NCBI RefSeq assembly: GCF_025602895.1
Contig: NW_026516232.1
Span: forward strand, 248,001 to 312,000
Length of the DNA stretch: 64,000 nt
Origin: Polychytrium aggregatum
Taxonomy: Eukaryota > Chytridiomycota > Chytridiomycetes > Polychytriales
Direction of reading: 5' to 3'
The notes below the pieces were generated by a model that was given only the letters and a program-made list of their open reading frames with translations, made no database searches and was not told the origin of the DNA. Of this stretch, positions 47,401 to 61,131 are shown piece after piece; position 1 is the first letter of the stretch, and each line of letters opens with the position of its first letter. Made by a program: the position numbers and the translations under genes.

Positions 47401-47681
47401 GCAAACGTGGCCGAGCTGTGTCGGTGATCCTTACCATGCATTCACCCATCGACTCGTATGCAGCCATCTGCTCGCCAACTGTGTTTTCTACCATCCTCGA
47501 TCAGATCCTCTACAACACACCCCTCTTTGGCACAACATACTTTGTTGGCCAATGGGTGTTCCTTGTCGTCTTTATGCTTGCGGGAGTGATTGCCAAGTGG
47601 ATCGGACGCCTCAGTGGAGACGAAGATCGCACCGAGGTACGCAGCTCCTCCCCATCACCACAGCCGGCGACCCCACTCTAG
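44438..47681 (+). CDS. LMBD1-like lysosomal/vacuolar membrane protein (cobalamin transporter family)
   Basis: LMBRD1 homologue; in animals it exports cobalamin from lysosomes with ABCD4. Thirteen exons in frame, 543 residues: 44438-44497, 44605-44671, 44925-45071, 45184-45281, 45375-45513, 45666-45732, 45811-45857, 45982-46138, 46251-46332, 46446-46616, 46809-47054, 47200-47284 and 47416-47681. Landmarks: HFKDSREHEP, IPVDVYLVSFTTDASTG, PFSYFYFEEFDD, the cytosolic arginine-rich loop ARMSRRDRAKLQELQQSLR, LTNTDRMLFSVCGRKCGF, LFNPMDFLL and GYTMMNVAPQYTTFGNQ. About nine hydrophobic segments. The start sits in CCCACCATGG. The last exon may be cut short by a missed splice; the Ser/Pro-rich last 15 residues are uncertain. 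Confidence 0.9.
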
Positions 47682-48257
47682 TTTGCAAGGATCTTGCTGC
47701 ATCTCAACCACGAAGGACATGATGACTACCAGATTTTGATTTCTACACATGCCGAAGTACTTGCTGCAGCCGTATCGTTGGCGTATCCTGACATTGTGCT
47801 TCACGCTCGCATTCAGGACGAAACCGAGCGCCGTTCACTGTTGAGCGGCAGACGTTCCGCTTGATCGGTGCGTTGCTAGAGCACATAAGCCACTCACCGA
47901 GGAAGCACGTTGAATCAAAGTCAACGCTGCGAATCGGAAAGTACCGTGGTCCAATGACCTGGAGCATAAAAATCCAACGCCGCAATACGGGATTGCCAGG
48001 GGTCGGGAAGACATGGATATGCGCGAGCTTACTACCACCGTGGCCAAAGCGGTCGGGACTGCTGAGCAGGCTGCTCGAATAGCGGAAAGGCATGTGTATT
48101 TTCCGTTGGCATGTATTCACAGGCTGCCGGCGCCTGCCATCCTCGTCAACGACATCAATGGTGGGAGGAGGTAGGGGAGGGTATGAGCCACATGCTACAA
48201 GTGCATATGTGCCAAGACCAGTGAAAGCAAAAGGCAAAGCAAACTGATTATGTGCGT
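47682..48257. other. convergent intergenic region
   Basis: Between the LMBD1 and CCDC24-like 3' ends. Nothing recognisable. Confidence 0.45.
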
Positions 48258-50616
48258 TCATGAGATGATGCCGGTGCGTTGTAGCGATGGCTGGACGGCA
48301 GCTTTCAGAGATTGCACCCTCGTGCGGAAGACTGGCGGCGCCGGTCCTGGCGGTGGAAGCGGGACGATTTTGCTCTTGGCAACAGGGACAAACTGTGAGA
48401 CGGCTTCGAGAGACCTCTGGGTGCCGGGATTGGGTCGCTTGAGCCCACGGCCCAGTGGCGGGGGCGGACGCAACCCAGCTCCGGCTGGCTGGTGCGTCAG
48501 TCGGGTTACTGACGGCGAGGCGCATTCGATGGGACCCAGAGCACCTCTGGCGAACACTGGTGCCAAGCCGGGTTGCTGCGGGGTCAGAGTGGTCTTTCTC
48601 GGTGGGGCTCTACCTTGACTCTGAGTTCCCGTCGGTTTGCTCGTCCGCCGAGGAGCCGGCGAGGAGAGTGACGACGGCTGCCCTGGCTGGCCATCAACAT
48701 TCCGATTTGAATCGTCCTGACGGCTCTGGCCTTGTGTTGGTGGGGACTCTGAAACCGATTCGACGATCTTGGGCGGCGGCGGGATGGGTGTATCGAGCTC
48801 CTCGAGCTCCCTGAGCATGCTATCAAACTCGACATCTTGGCTGCACAGCTGGTCTTGGTGCACGGTAACAGCACCATCGCCAAGATCGCCGCCCACTGGC
48901 GAAAGCACGGGATCGAGCCTCCTCATCGATGGAAGATGGGAAAAATGGCTGCTGTTGTAACTCATTTGGAGCTGTATGACGAGGATTGCGGACATTGATG
49001 CATGGAATCAACAGCGTTGTTGACACGTACGCCAGGCGAGCCGACGACGGAGTATAGAAGCAGGGCTTGCATTCCAGTCTCACCTCCAGCTTTTCGCTGA
49101 ACTTGATCAGCTCTTGCATGCTGGGTGAGCTCAGGCAACTCAGCTCGGCAGTGCTGATGATGGCAAGTGTCCGTGGTGTTGATCGTAATTGTCACAATCG
49201 TCATAATCATCACAATCGTCATAATCGTCACAATTGTCACAATCATCACCGCCATTACGATGGTTGCAGTTGGTTATGGGTTGCAGTTGCCGTGGATGTC
49301 GACGGAAGTGGTCAGTGCGGTATTGACAAGAAAGCATCGCCAAGGTGGACTTGGTCTTGAACCCAGGAGATTGCCTGAGAAGCTAGTGCCGCATACGACG
49401 CATCCTTACTTGCAGCGGATCGCGCGCTCGTTGTCAATATCGTCGTAAAGACAGGCTATGTGGCTGGCGAGAGTATGCTGTTCTTCAAGCAATATATCCC
49501 TGCGCGCAAGGAGGCAAAGCGATGGCCAGGCTCGTCAGTGACAACTGGCGGAACTTGAGGCCGACTGCGCTGCTGTATCGCCAAAACAAGTTGGACTCGC
49601 ACCAGCCGCTCACCTTAGCTCGTCAACGACGACATCCATCTCGAGCAGTGCCAGGGGATCCTCAACTCTGTCGATCGTGTGGAAGATGCTGTGGATGGCG
49701 AGGATGGCGAGGATGGCGGGGATGGCGGGGATGGCCAGCATCAGTCGTCCTTTCTGTAGCCGCGCGGATGCAGGACGCAGAGCCAGCGCAAAAGGCGTTG
49801 CCGGTTCGCATACCGATCCAATTCATTGTCGTTGAGTCGCGATGACGGGCCTGATAGTCAAGCAAGAGGTGGGTGGGAAATAGAACAGACAGACATCGGA
49901 TGTCAGGCTCCGCGTCCCGAACGGCCGCTCACTATCGGCGCAAAGCCAAAGACGCCGTGCCAACACTTTATGCATCTGCGACTCGGCAGATGATGTACTG
50001 ACGTGCGACAAACTGTCTGGGTCTCTTGGTCTTTTCGCTCGCCAATACGTATTTCACTGCGTTGGAGAATGTAAGGACACAGACTCAGCCCAGAGCTCCA
50101 TTCGAGTGTCCACGAGTCGCGACCAAGTATCGAAGCAGCAATTGCGGACCTATCGAAGAGTCCTGGGTTTCTGTCTCGGATGCTCCGTTCTTCAGCTTGA
50201 CGAGCAGCATCTGTATCTTGTCCAGCACCATGTCGCGCTGGAAGGTCGATTCGATGAGGTCAAAGCTTCGGCTTCGGCTCTGTGGGTTCGATGGGACAGT
50301 GGCCTCTGTTAGAGCACCCCGGGTGTTTGAGGATCCCAGCAAATCCTTCCTCTTTGCAACTCAGACAGAAATCATCCGTTGCTGCGAGAGCCGCTCAATG
50401 CTCGCGACACACCTGCTCTGTCTCGAGCCGGTACTCGGTGTATATCGAGATCAGAAGGGCCAGCTCGCGATGCATATCCTCGAGCTTCGACACGAGCGAG
50501 GTGCCGAGGCGCTTCTTGAGCTCATCCGCTTCCTGCGGCCTGAATCGCTCCTCCACCACGGCCAAGGTCGATACGGGTGGAGCCAGATCCGGGTGCAGGT
50601 CGTGTGGCGGCCGCAT
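48258..50616 (-). CDS. coiled-coil protein, possibly CCDC24-like
   Basis: Eight exons close in frame to 457 residues: 50616-50413, 50279-50150, 50056-50003, 49850-49814, 49688-49614, 49499-49410, 49153-49084 and 48971-48258. The N-terminal third is helical (VEERFRPQEADELKKRLG, SKLEDMHRELALLISIYTEYR, VLDKIQMLLVKLKNG). The middle has RIFHTIDRVEDPLALLEMD and ILLEEQHTLASHIACLYDDI. The C-terminal 150 residues are Pro/Ser/Arg-rich and unstructured (RPPPPLGRGLKRPNPG). The order of an acidic helical N-terminal domain, a second helical block and a Pro-rich tail recalls the poorly characterised CCDC24 family, but this is a weak, memory-based match. If right it would suit an organism with a flagellated stage. 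Two introns hold minisatellites. Confidence 0.6.
49184..49254. repeat. TCACAATCGTCATAA minisatellite in intron
   Basis: Six to eight abutting units of 9-15 bases (TCACAATCG, TCATAATCA, TCACAATTG). It lies between exons 49499-49410 and 49153-49084 of the coiled-coil gene, so it is spliced out. AT-rich against a GC-rich background. Confidence 0.9.
49692..49736. repeat. GGATGGCGA tandem repeat in intron
   Basis: Five consecutive 9-base units, GGATGGCGA/GGATGGCGG, in the intron between exons 49850-49814 and 49688-49614. Confidence 0.9.
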
Positions 50617-51344
50617 CGTGGGAACGGCGCTGCTTGTCGGGTTGGGGATGCAGAGACAGGACGGTCGACAGGGCGTGCTGCTGGAGCCGACAATGCTCGA
50701 GCTGGTCCTTTCTCCAAGTTGCGCAGACTCGGTCGGTACAAAAAGCCCCCTCCCATCGGCATGGCTGTCTCGCGCGGCTGCGAGCCTGCTGCCGGGACTC
50801 GGATGCCGCCACGGCCATCTGTCCATTGTGAGGACCACGGGGCCAGGGCAGGGGCTGATTGGAAGCATCATTGCAGCGACCGGATGCATCCCTGACGGTG
50901 ATGGTGTTGCTGCTGTTGTTGTTGCTGCTGCGGCCATTGGCATCAGCTCATATTCCGTCATCGCCCGCAGATCGCACCAGTGACCTCGCTGCAAATGCAG
51001 ACGGCCCTGCTTCCGCCACCCCTGCTTGGCTGATACCCCAGGCGTGCGCAGCACCGGCAGCGCCTCCCTCTTCTCGGCCGCCGCCCTCGCTCCACGGTTC
51101 GCTGGCATCATCCACCTTCCATCTGCCAACAGCATCGAGCCACTCCCGACACCACCGCCGATCACTCCCGAGAAGCAAGTATGTCGGCCGCCGCCGATCT
51201 ACCCGCGACAGCCCTGTGTCGATCTGAACGAGAGCCACCCCGCCGATCTGCGCTGATGCTATTGGTTGCCCCCCCCCTCGCTGTTGCTTGCTGCCTTCTC
51301 TCGCCCCTCCCCTGCATCCACAGCCCCAGACACAACTCGATACA
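50617..51344. other. divergent promoter region, coiled-coil gene / RBX1
   Basis: Head-to-head region of 728 bases. It holds a GTT/GCT triplet run at 50904-50931 and a pyrimidine-rich leader ahead of RBX1. An open frame extends upstream of the chosen coiled-coil start but is low complexity. Confidence 0.5.
50904..50931. repeat. GTT/GCT triplet run
   Basis: Nine triplets of TTG/CTG in the divergent promoter between the coiled-coil gene and RBX1. Confidence 0.8.
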
Positions 51345-53634
<2,290 letters not shown>

Positions 53635-56600
53635 ATGGACGGCTATCCCGTCAACCCGGCGTCGCTGCAGTCGCCTCTTGGCCGTGGGTCCCGCACCCCA
53701 TCAGTGTCGTCGCCCAATATTGTTTCGCCCAACATTCTGGCTTCCACCCCGGCACCGACTCTGCGATCCCGGAACAGTCCCACGCCCATGCCCCATTCTC
53801 CCTCCGGCAGCAACCTGCCGCATTATCCGACCTGGGACCGTTCCTCGCCGACGCCCGGCTCGCCGTCGTCGGCCCGCAGGCTGCCCATGAATGCCGACAA
53901 GGAGGATGAGATCTTCAGGAGCAGTCCCAATCACTCGACACATGTAAGCCCAACCCAGCCCAGCCCAGCCCAGCCCATCCCCAGCAATCTCACGGCTCCT
54001 CTGCACCGACATCGTCCTACTCGCTGCCGCATGCACCATTGTGCAGCATGCCGCTACCGCGACTGTGTTGTTGCAAGCGCTGCGGCACTGATCTAGGCAG
54101 CCAGCGCCCAGTCATTGAGCAACCTGGCTCAGGATCCCTTCGTCGCTGCGGCCGTCTTGTCGCTCTGCACTCTTTGACCCGCCTTAGCGGATCTGCATCG
54201 ACAGCGGAGACGGTCGCATGGACCATCGCTGCTCCGCATTGGCTGTTGGTCGCTTGCACATCCAGGCGCCACCTTCGGACTGTCGCTTCGAATCGGTAGC
54301 TGCCGACCGATGTCTGTCAACCGATACCCGCCAACTGATACCCATCGACTGCATTCCGCCTTTGTTTCCTAGAATCGACCGGCCTCACCTCACGACTACT
54401 TTCCGGCTGCTCACGAGAACCTCGCCCAGATCAAGGCTGCCCGCTCTGCATCCCGCCGCACCTCCACCTCGTCGCTGCGCTCGGTGGTGCACTCGTACGG
54501 ATCCGACTCTCCGCACTACGATCTCCCGACTCCTGGCAGCACAACCTCCAACAGCAACGCATGCGTCTTCTCGCCAACCTCAACACCTGTCGCTCGCAAG
54601 CGCCGCCCCGGCTCAAACGGCCTGCCGGCCAACGTGGTCCAGGAAGCCACGCTGATTTCCCTAAACTCTCCAGCACCGCCCTCCCCCTCGGCCAACAGGC
54701 TCCGGCCCGGCGCTTTTCCGGTTGGCGGAGCAGAGAAGCTGGTTGTCGACATACCCATCATCGTCGACGGCCAGGGCCTCTCGCTGACGGACATTGATAT
54801 GACTGGGGTGCCACCGGCTGTCGAGAACTCTGTCTTGGTTGTCGACGATCGCACCCTCGACCCTGCAAATGAGGCCGACGGCGAGTCCAAGTCTGCTCTG
54901 GATCCATCTGCGTTCGTGGGTGAGCGTACTGCTTACTCGCGGGCGTCCGTTCGCACCCTCCGTGACTTTCCCATCGAAGAGATGGACGAGGAGCCCGACC
55001 ACACCGACCACACCGACCACACCGATCAGCGCCCTCACCCAGCTCCTGCCGGTGCAGCGCCCGCTTCCGACACTGCCGCTGCGACAGAGGGCATTCACGA
55101 AAACGACACATCTATGGCTGACACCACCTCGGGAGAAGTACAGCCATCGCGCGCCAACGATCATGGCCCCGGCTACGATCCCGAGTCGCAGAATACTCCG
55201 CCGAGCAACAACATTCTTCCCCCGTCTCTGACCGAGTATCGCCGCCCAACCCTGCATGAGGAGCTGCAGCAGCATACTCAACGAGAGGAGCAGATGCGTA
55301 TCGAAGAAATAAGTCGCCAGCGGCGGGACTATGAGCTCAGCCAGGCCAGGCCACATGGGCGTCAAACCCCTCAGCAACGAGACCCACGCCAGGCACAGTT
55401 CGATGGCGCGACCCCGGATGAGCTGGACCGATTGCCTGTCCATGCGGCCATGCAAGATCACCTGGAGTACGAGCAGGAAATGGCGCAGGACCCAGTCCGA
55501 GCCAGTCGCCGCATCTCATCACAACTCTATCCCGTCGGCGGCCTGGACGACCAGGAGCCGGCCCTGACTACAGCAGACCTCGGCTATCCATCAGGCCACG
55601 CACCCGAGTTTGCGCATGCCACTTCGCCCCGATCAGCATCGCTGGAAGAGCACAGCGTCACGGACGTCAACAATGCCTCATTCATGAGCGCCCCAGCATC
55701 GTCCAGATCCGCGACGCCCCTGCGTGTGTCAACGTCACGGAGCATGGCCGCATCGCTGCAGTACCATCCGTCAGCACCAACCTCTGCTGGGGTTCCTCTG
55801 GCCCTTTCCGCACACCAAAGTAGCCACATGGATCCGCTCATTCACATCCCCGAGAATTGGATGGCGACCCCTGCTCCGTCGCGCGTGCGAGATCGCTCCT
55901 ACGGAACGCCGTCGCTCAGGACGCCGAATGTGAACCGAAACCTATCTCTGCTGGATACCCTCGGAAACGACTTTACTACGCCCACAAGCACCCTCCGGTA
56001 CACGCAGCGCGACATGGATGATGCCCGCCGCAAGCTCGAGGAAAAGGTTCGTGGTTGCGAGCGGACTTGGTGTCGTGTGGGATCGTTGGCCCTTTTCGAG
56101 TGTTACAGCTATTGGGATGTTTTGGCCCCTTCTTTGTCGCGAGCTGCCTGTAGTGGCCGTGTAGATGATGCGTCCTATAAGTTTGTACTATTGGAACCCG
56201 CCGTGATCGTCCTTCCCCGTGCTGATCTGACCTCTGTACGCTGTTTTTGTCTTTGTCGTATTTGCTGTCATCGCTCGTTAACGGCGCACCAAATGGATCC
56301 TAGTTTGAAAGAGAGTTTGAGCTCGCGCAGCTGGAGATTCAGGAAGTGGAGCAGAGGAATCTGAAGCTCAGCCAGGAATACCGAAAGATTCAAGAGACGC
56401 TCCAAAAGTTCGAGGCGGAGATTCGCAGCATGATTCGTAGGTTCCGCAGCCGCGCTCGGTCTCTTGGGTCAGGATCACCGCCATGGCCTGCTATGGAGCT
56501 CTGTTAATCCGGATCCCGACCCACTCTCCCTTTTTCTTGTATTGTGCGATAGATGAGAGGGAACGAGACCGCGAGCAAGTCAAGCAGCAAGAGGAGAGCT

Positions 56601-57340
56601 TCCGACAGCAGATGCACAAGCTGAAGGAAGAGAAGGAGCGGGTTATGAAGGATAACGAAGTCGCTGTCCTTCGATTCCAACAGCAGAAGCGAGATATGGA
56701 GGAGCTACGACTGGTAAGGAACAGCCACCTGGGGTCGTCTGGACGGATGCATTGCGCTGGGTGTATGCCGTTGCTGGCCACGGCCCTATGTCTGCGGCAT
56801 GATGTTCGAAGCGATAGTGCTGTGATTTACATGTGCCTATGCGTGCCCGCCTTGCCACAGGAAAACAAAGCTCTTGACGAGCTGGTTATCAAGACCCGCA
56901 GCGAGCTGGCGAATAGCGAGCGACGGTTTGACACGCTGCGGGCACACGCCGAGGAGAAGTTGGAAAGGTACGTTACCCGCCCATGGCTGGCATGTGCGGC
57001 TTAGACGACGCTGCATTGGGCAGCCAATGTCCCCTACATTATCCGATCCGATCCGATCCAACATCGACAGCCGCCATGTGTGCGCCCCGCTGGCTGTCTA
57101 TGGCTCTCTCTTGGTTCTTTCTGACGGTGCCGACGGTGTTTCTGGCTCTGCAGCGCCAACATTGAAATCGCACGGGTGCGTGCCTCACACGAAAAGGACA
57201 TGTCGGCTCAGCGAGCAAAGCTGCAGCGAGCCGAGCTACAGATCAAGTCGATCGAGAAGACTGTTGAAACAAAGACGCTGGAGAACCAGGAGCTGACCAA
57301 GCTCTGTGATGAGCTTTTGGAGAAGCTCGGCGGGCAGTGA
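53635..57340 (+). CDS. TACC-domain coiled-coil protein
   Basis: Transforming acidic coiled-coil protein; partners of XMAP215/Dis1 at spindle poles and microtubule plus ends (fission yeast Alp7). Six exons in frame, 856 residues: 53635-53943, 54373-56046, 56304-56436, 56553-56713, 56861-56967 and 57154-57340. The first 640 residues are Ser/Pro-rich and disordered, with many SP/TP sites and a DHTDHTDHTD repeat. From about residue 650 to the end is an uninterrupted coiled coil (FEREFELAQLEIQEVEQRN, REQVKQQEESFRQQM, ENKALDELVIKTRSEL), closing with the TACC-type ending ENQELTKLCDELLEKLG. The proline-rich half has no recognised domain. Confidence 0.87.
53944..53982. repeat. CCCAG pentanucleotide repeat in intron
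   Basis: Five CCCAG/CCCAA units directly after the first TACC donor. Confidence 0.8.
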
Positions 57341-57926
57341 GACTCCTCCTCGCCCGACACTCGCTCTGTACTGGCCTAGCGGGCCGAGTAACCGGCGAGC
57401 AGGGTGTGTCGCTGCCTGCTTGCTCGCTCGGTATCTTTCTTTTCTTTCTTTTGTCGCTGCCCTTCTATCACTTGACCAGCCTCCCCCCCCGTCACCTTGT
57501 AAATTGAATGCGACATGGCCACCGCTCGATTCGAGAGTATGTGTTGGCATTTCTCGTCCTGGACATCCAGTGCGCACTCAACGCGGCGAAGATACTTGCC
57601 GATTTGAAGCCAATGTGTGCTGTGCTTTTGGATCCTGAAATACACACGCTCGCCCATCGTCCTCGATGGCCCACCTGCCATACGACGCAGAGCCAGCGCA
57701 GTGCTGTTGCTCAGATATGGTGTCGATGTATGCCCGTCGACAGTGACGATCCGGTCCGCGAGTCATGGGATCGACGGCGCCCAAGATCGCGGTTGCAGGC
57801 GATCTGCTCCAACGATCTTGCTCGCTGTCGTCGTCGATCCAGACATCCAGAGCGCCGCTGCTGCCCAAAAGCCTCTACCAAGCGTCGTCTCGCTCACAGC
57901 TCACAGCTCACAGCTCACGATCAAAC
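57341..57926. other. intergenic region, TACC / RNase H2A
   Basis: Holds the TACC 3' end (CT-rich) and the RNH201 promoter; ends in the CTCACAG repeat. Confidence 0.5.
57892..57919. repeat. CTCACAG tandem repeat at RNH201 start
   Basis: Four 7-base units ending eight bases before the RNH201 ATG, so probably in the 5' leader. Confidence 0.85.
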
Positions 57927-59834
57927 ATGCAGGACAGCCTCGACAACATCGATGACGACGACAACGTCGAGCTCGGCCTAGACCCACATGCCGCCCACAC
58001 CGAGTACGCTCACATCAAGACAACGCCGCTGGTGCACTCGTATTCACATTACTCGCCCGTCTCGTCAGCCCTGGCCGCGGAGCCTGTTGCTCTTGGCGTC
58101 GATGAAGCAGGCCGGGGCCCAGTGCTTGGTAGGCTGCCAATATTTGCCGACCGTCTTTCGATCCCCGCCGGTCTATACCCGCCTACGGGCCTTGGACAGC
58201 GCCTGGGTGTCTGGGACGGGCTAACTGGAAGCCAAGCAGATGTCAGCAAGCTTATTCCTCGGTATGCCTCCCATGCTCTTCCAGGACCGATGGTGTATGC
58301 AGTCAGCTATACCCCCATCTCGAAGAACAAGGAGCTGGGCAAACTCGGATTTGCCGACTCCAAGGTCCTATCGTTCGACCAGCGAGCGACGCTCTTCGAT
58401 GTCGTGCTGGCAAATCAGGACTGGATCGGATGGGCCGTCCACACCTGCAGCCCCACAGATATTTCTGGATCGATGCTGGGAAGGTCAGTGCGGGGGAGAC
58501 CATGCCCCCATAGCCCGGCAATTCTCGGGAGCGTTGACAAGCACAGATCGCTGAGCGGATGGATCGGATACGGTCTATGAGGAGGATGTCGATCGGTTGG
58601 ATTCGATAACACCACTTACCTCGATATGCGTGACGACACTGGTTACTTGGAACGGCATCAAATGGCTGCTTGGTCGGGCAGGCAAAAGTACAATCTCAAC
58701 GCTCTGGCCCATGACACCACCATCAACCTGATCAGAGAAGTCCTGGCTCGGGGCGTCAAGATCAAAGAGGTTCGTTTGGTATCGGGGCTGCTCTCGCACG
58801 ATCGATGGTGCGGGAACAGACAGCGCCGTGATGAATGAGCACCAGCATTGATCACCCCCCCCCGTGGTCGCAACTGTAGATCTATGTCGATACCGTCGGC
58901 CCACCAGCATCGTACCAAAAGAAGCTTGAGGACTTGTTTCCGGGCATCAAGGTGCGAGTCGAGAAGAAGGCCGATGCCAAGTTCCCGGTCGTCAGTGCTG
59001 CCAGTATATGTGCCAAGGTGGGTGACCAGAGCAGATATCGGTCCGATCGGTCCGATCGGACCCTGGCAACATCGTATTGCTGACACTCTGCCAGGTTACA
59101 AGGGACGCTGTTCTGCATGGCTGGACGTTTGTCGAGCGCGATTTGAGTATCTCAAAGAACTTTGGATCCGGCTATCCAGCTGGTGAGGAACGGGCGATGA
59201 GCAGTGCGAGGATGTCCTGCGCTGAGGGAGGAAAGTAATGCCTTTGCCAGGAGCAAGGGTTGAACAACGAAAGGATGCATAATCCCTGCATCGGGACGGG
59301 CCTTTCGCATCCGCAACGCGGCCTTGCTTATCGATTCAGCCCGATAGATCCGAACACAGTTGCGTGGATGAAGGACAGCACCGACCCTGTCTTTGGATTC
59401 CCGCAGGTTGCTCGGTTCAGTTGGTCGACGTGCGAAAACTACTTGCAAGACAATGCCGTGGCAGTCGAATGGTAATGCTTGTTGCGCTCGCTCCTCGACG
59501 GAGGCCTGCTCGTCTGCTTCCTCCGCCAACACAAGAGCCGTCATTGCTGCATGTCGTTTCCGGCCAGAGCTGCTCGACGCCTGCTCTAATTGAATGCAAT
59601 CGATGGTCGACCGGCTGGCTGCTGGGCTGCGTTGGTGTCGCTTGCAGGCCCGTCGATGACAGCGACAAGACCAAACAGCCGGCACAATCTCGCTCAAAGA
59701 AGAGAGCGATGCCGGGACAGAGCGCCAAGGCCTCAGCGGCACATCCGCAAAACTTCAAGACCGACAAGACTTTCTTCAAGAGGCGTGGACTGTCGTATGT
59801 GCGCTGGGATCTGGGCACGCCAACGGAGCCTTGA
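57927..59834 (+). CDS. RNH201: ribonuclease H2 catalytic subunit A
   Basis: Removes ribonucleotides from DNA and degrades RNA-DNA hybrids in the nucleus. Seven exons in frame, 341 residues: 57927-58128, 58285-58483, 58682-58769, 58880-59017, 59095-59182, 59348-59471 and 59648-59834. The active-site block [12 protein letters not shown] opens the fold. [40 protein letters not shown] and [21 protein letters not shown] follow, with the acidic residues of the D-E-D-D centre in place. FGSGYPADPNTVAW and the [10 protein letters not shown] block complete the family pattern. The C-terminal 60 residues are basic and Lys/Ser-rich. An in-frame upstream extension to 57765 exists but is repeat-derived, so I start at 57927. 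Confidence 0.96.
59034..59064. repeat. GGTCCGATC tandem repeat in intron
   Basis: Three 9-base units in the RNH201 intron between 59017 and 59095. Confidence 0.8.
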
Positions 59835-60142
59835 GCGCTGTGCGGGATTGTGGAGTGGGTGGCAAATACATCGAGCCTTGCGACCCGCCAAGCTGGATCT
59901 ACTCTGTCCTGGCCGTTCGTGCTGGATCTCGGGTGTCGCCTCGGTATCAGGCCGTATCTGCGCTCTCGCAGGCGAGCGGCCCGAGCGAGCTGGTGTGGGG
60001 TTGGCGATCTCGAGCCGGTGCGCTGCAGCATGGCATCCAAGACATGCATCGCTCGCCGCCGAATCCTCCTTGGCCCGCATCTCGCCCGCAGCAACCACCG
60101 CTCCATACTGCTGCCTCCCCAGCCCAAGCCGCACCGCCTGCC
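59835..60142. other. intergenic region, RNH201 / DCTN6
   Basis: 308 bases between two plus-strand genes; should hold the DCTN6 promoter. Nothing else is seen. Confidence 0.5.
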
Positions 60143-61131
60143 ATGAGCCGACTGGCAAATGCCTCGACTATCTGCGAGGAGGCCGTGATCCGCGGCGATG
60201 TCATCTTTGGCGCCAACAACGTCGTCCATCCGAAATGCCGCATCGTCTCGGAGGGAGGCGGCCAGATCTTCATCGGGAGCAACAACATCATCGAGGAGAA
60301 TGTCCTGATCACCAACTGGTACGAATGCCCCGCTGCATGAGGCAGATAGAATGCGACGCCTGGGAGAGCACGGCCGACCCTCTGGAATCCCGTCCATAGG
60401 CAGAGTTTACATGTCCCCGCTGGATATCGGGCTCCCTCGAGCTGCTCACATCTCCCCTTTTCCCCCGCTTTGCGACACTGCAGGCAGGAAGACCCTATGT
60501 ACATCGGCGACGACAACATATTTGAAGTCGGCTCACGTAAGTGTCTGTTGGCTTGCCTCTGTCGCTGTTCTCGTCCGAGGTCTTGAGACACTGACGGCCT
60601 CCTGTGTTGCAGAATTCGAAGGAGCCAAGATGGGCAACGGATGCATTGTCGAGCCCAAAGGTAAGCTGCCCTGGCCATCAAACATCCGGCTCCGTTTCGG
60701 CGGCGCTCGCATATCCATCGCCATGCTAAACCTTTCACCAACGACGCAGCAATTGTTTCGCAAGGCACATCGATCGGCGATAACTGTGTCATCGGTGCTA
60801 TGTGCACGACCTTCCGAGAGGAGCATATCCCGAGCGACACAGTGCTCTTCGGCAGCCTGCATGAGCGAAGGCTCCAGACCAAATTGACTCGGATGCAGGT
60901 CAATCTGCACAGCCGCCATCTCGACTACTTGAAGGAGGTGAGGGTCCAAAGCCGAAGCTTGTGAGTCTCTGGAACGTTCGTGGCATCAAGGCGCCGCTCA
61001 TGTGAATGATTCCCGGCGGCAGTCGAATGAATACTGATGTGAAAGCATTCATTGCTAACGCCAGACGCCTTGTTTTTTGCAACGAGCAGGTTCTGCCAAA
61101 GTATCACCACCTCAAACCGGGAAAGAACTGA
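60143..61131 (+). CDS. dynactin subunit 6 (p27)
   Basis: Pointed-end subunit of dynactin, the dynein activator. Five exons in frame, 168 residues: 60143-60318, 60484-60536, 60613-60660, 60750-60937 and 61090-61131. The protein is a left-handed beta-helix of hexapeptide repeats: AVIRGDVIFGANNVVHPKC, GQIFIGSNNIIEENVLITN, MYIGDDNIFEVGS, AKMGNGCIVEPK and TSIGDNCVIGAMC. The helical C-terminal cap ends LPKYHHLKPGKN, a recognisable DCTN6 ending. Human DCTN6 is 190 residues. With TACC upstream, this section carries two microtubule-related genes, probably by chance. Confidence 0.94.

Noticed and set aside
47743-48525. A 260-residue minus-strand open frame overlapping the 3' end of the coiled-coil gene.
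   Set aside because: It overlaps the well-supported last exon in another frame and has no recognisable domain.
49184-49254. Could the TCACAATCG array be a CRISPR or a coding repeat?
   Set aside because: Units abut without spacers and differ by point changes, and the array falls inside an intron defined by in-phase exons.
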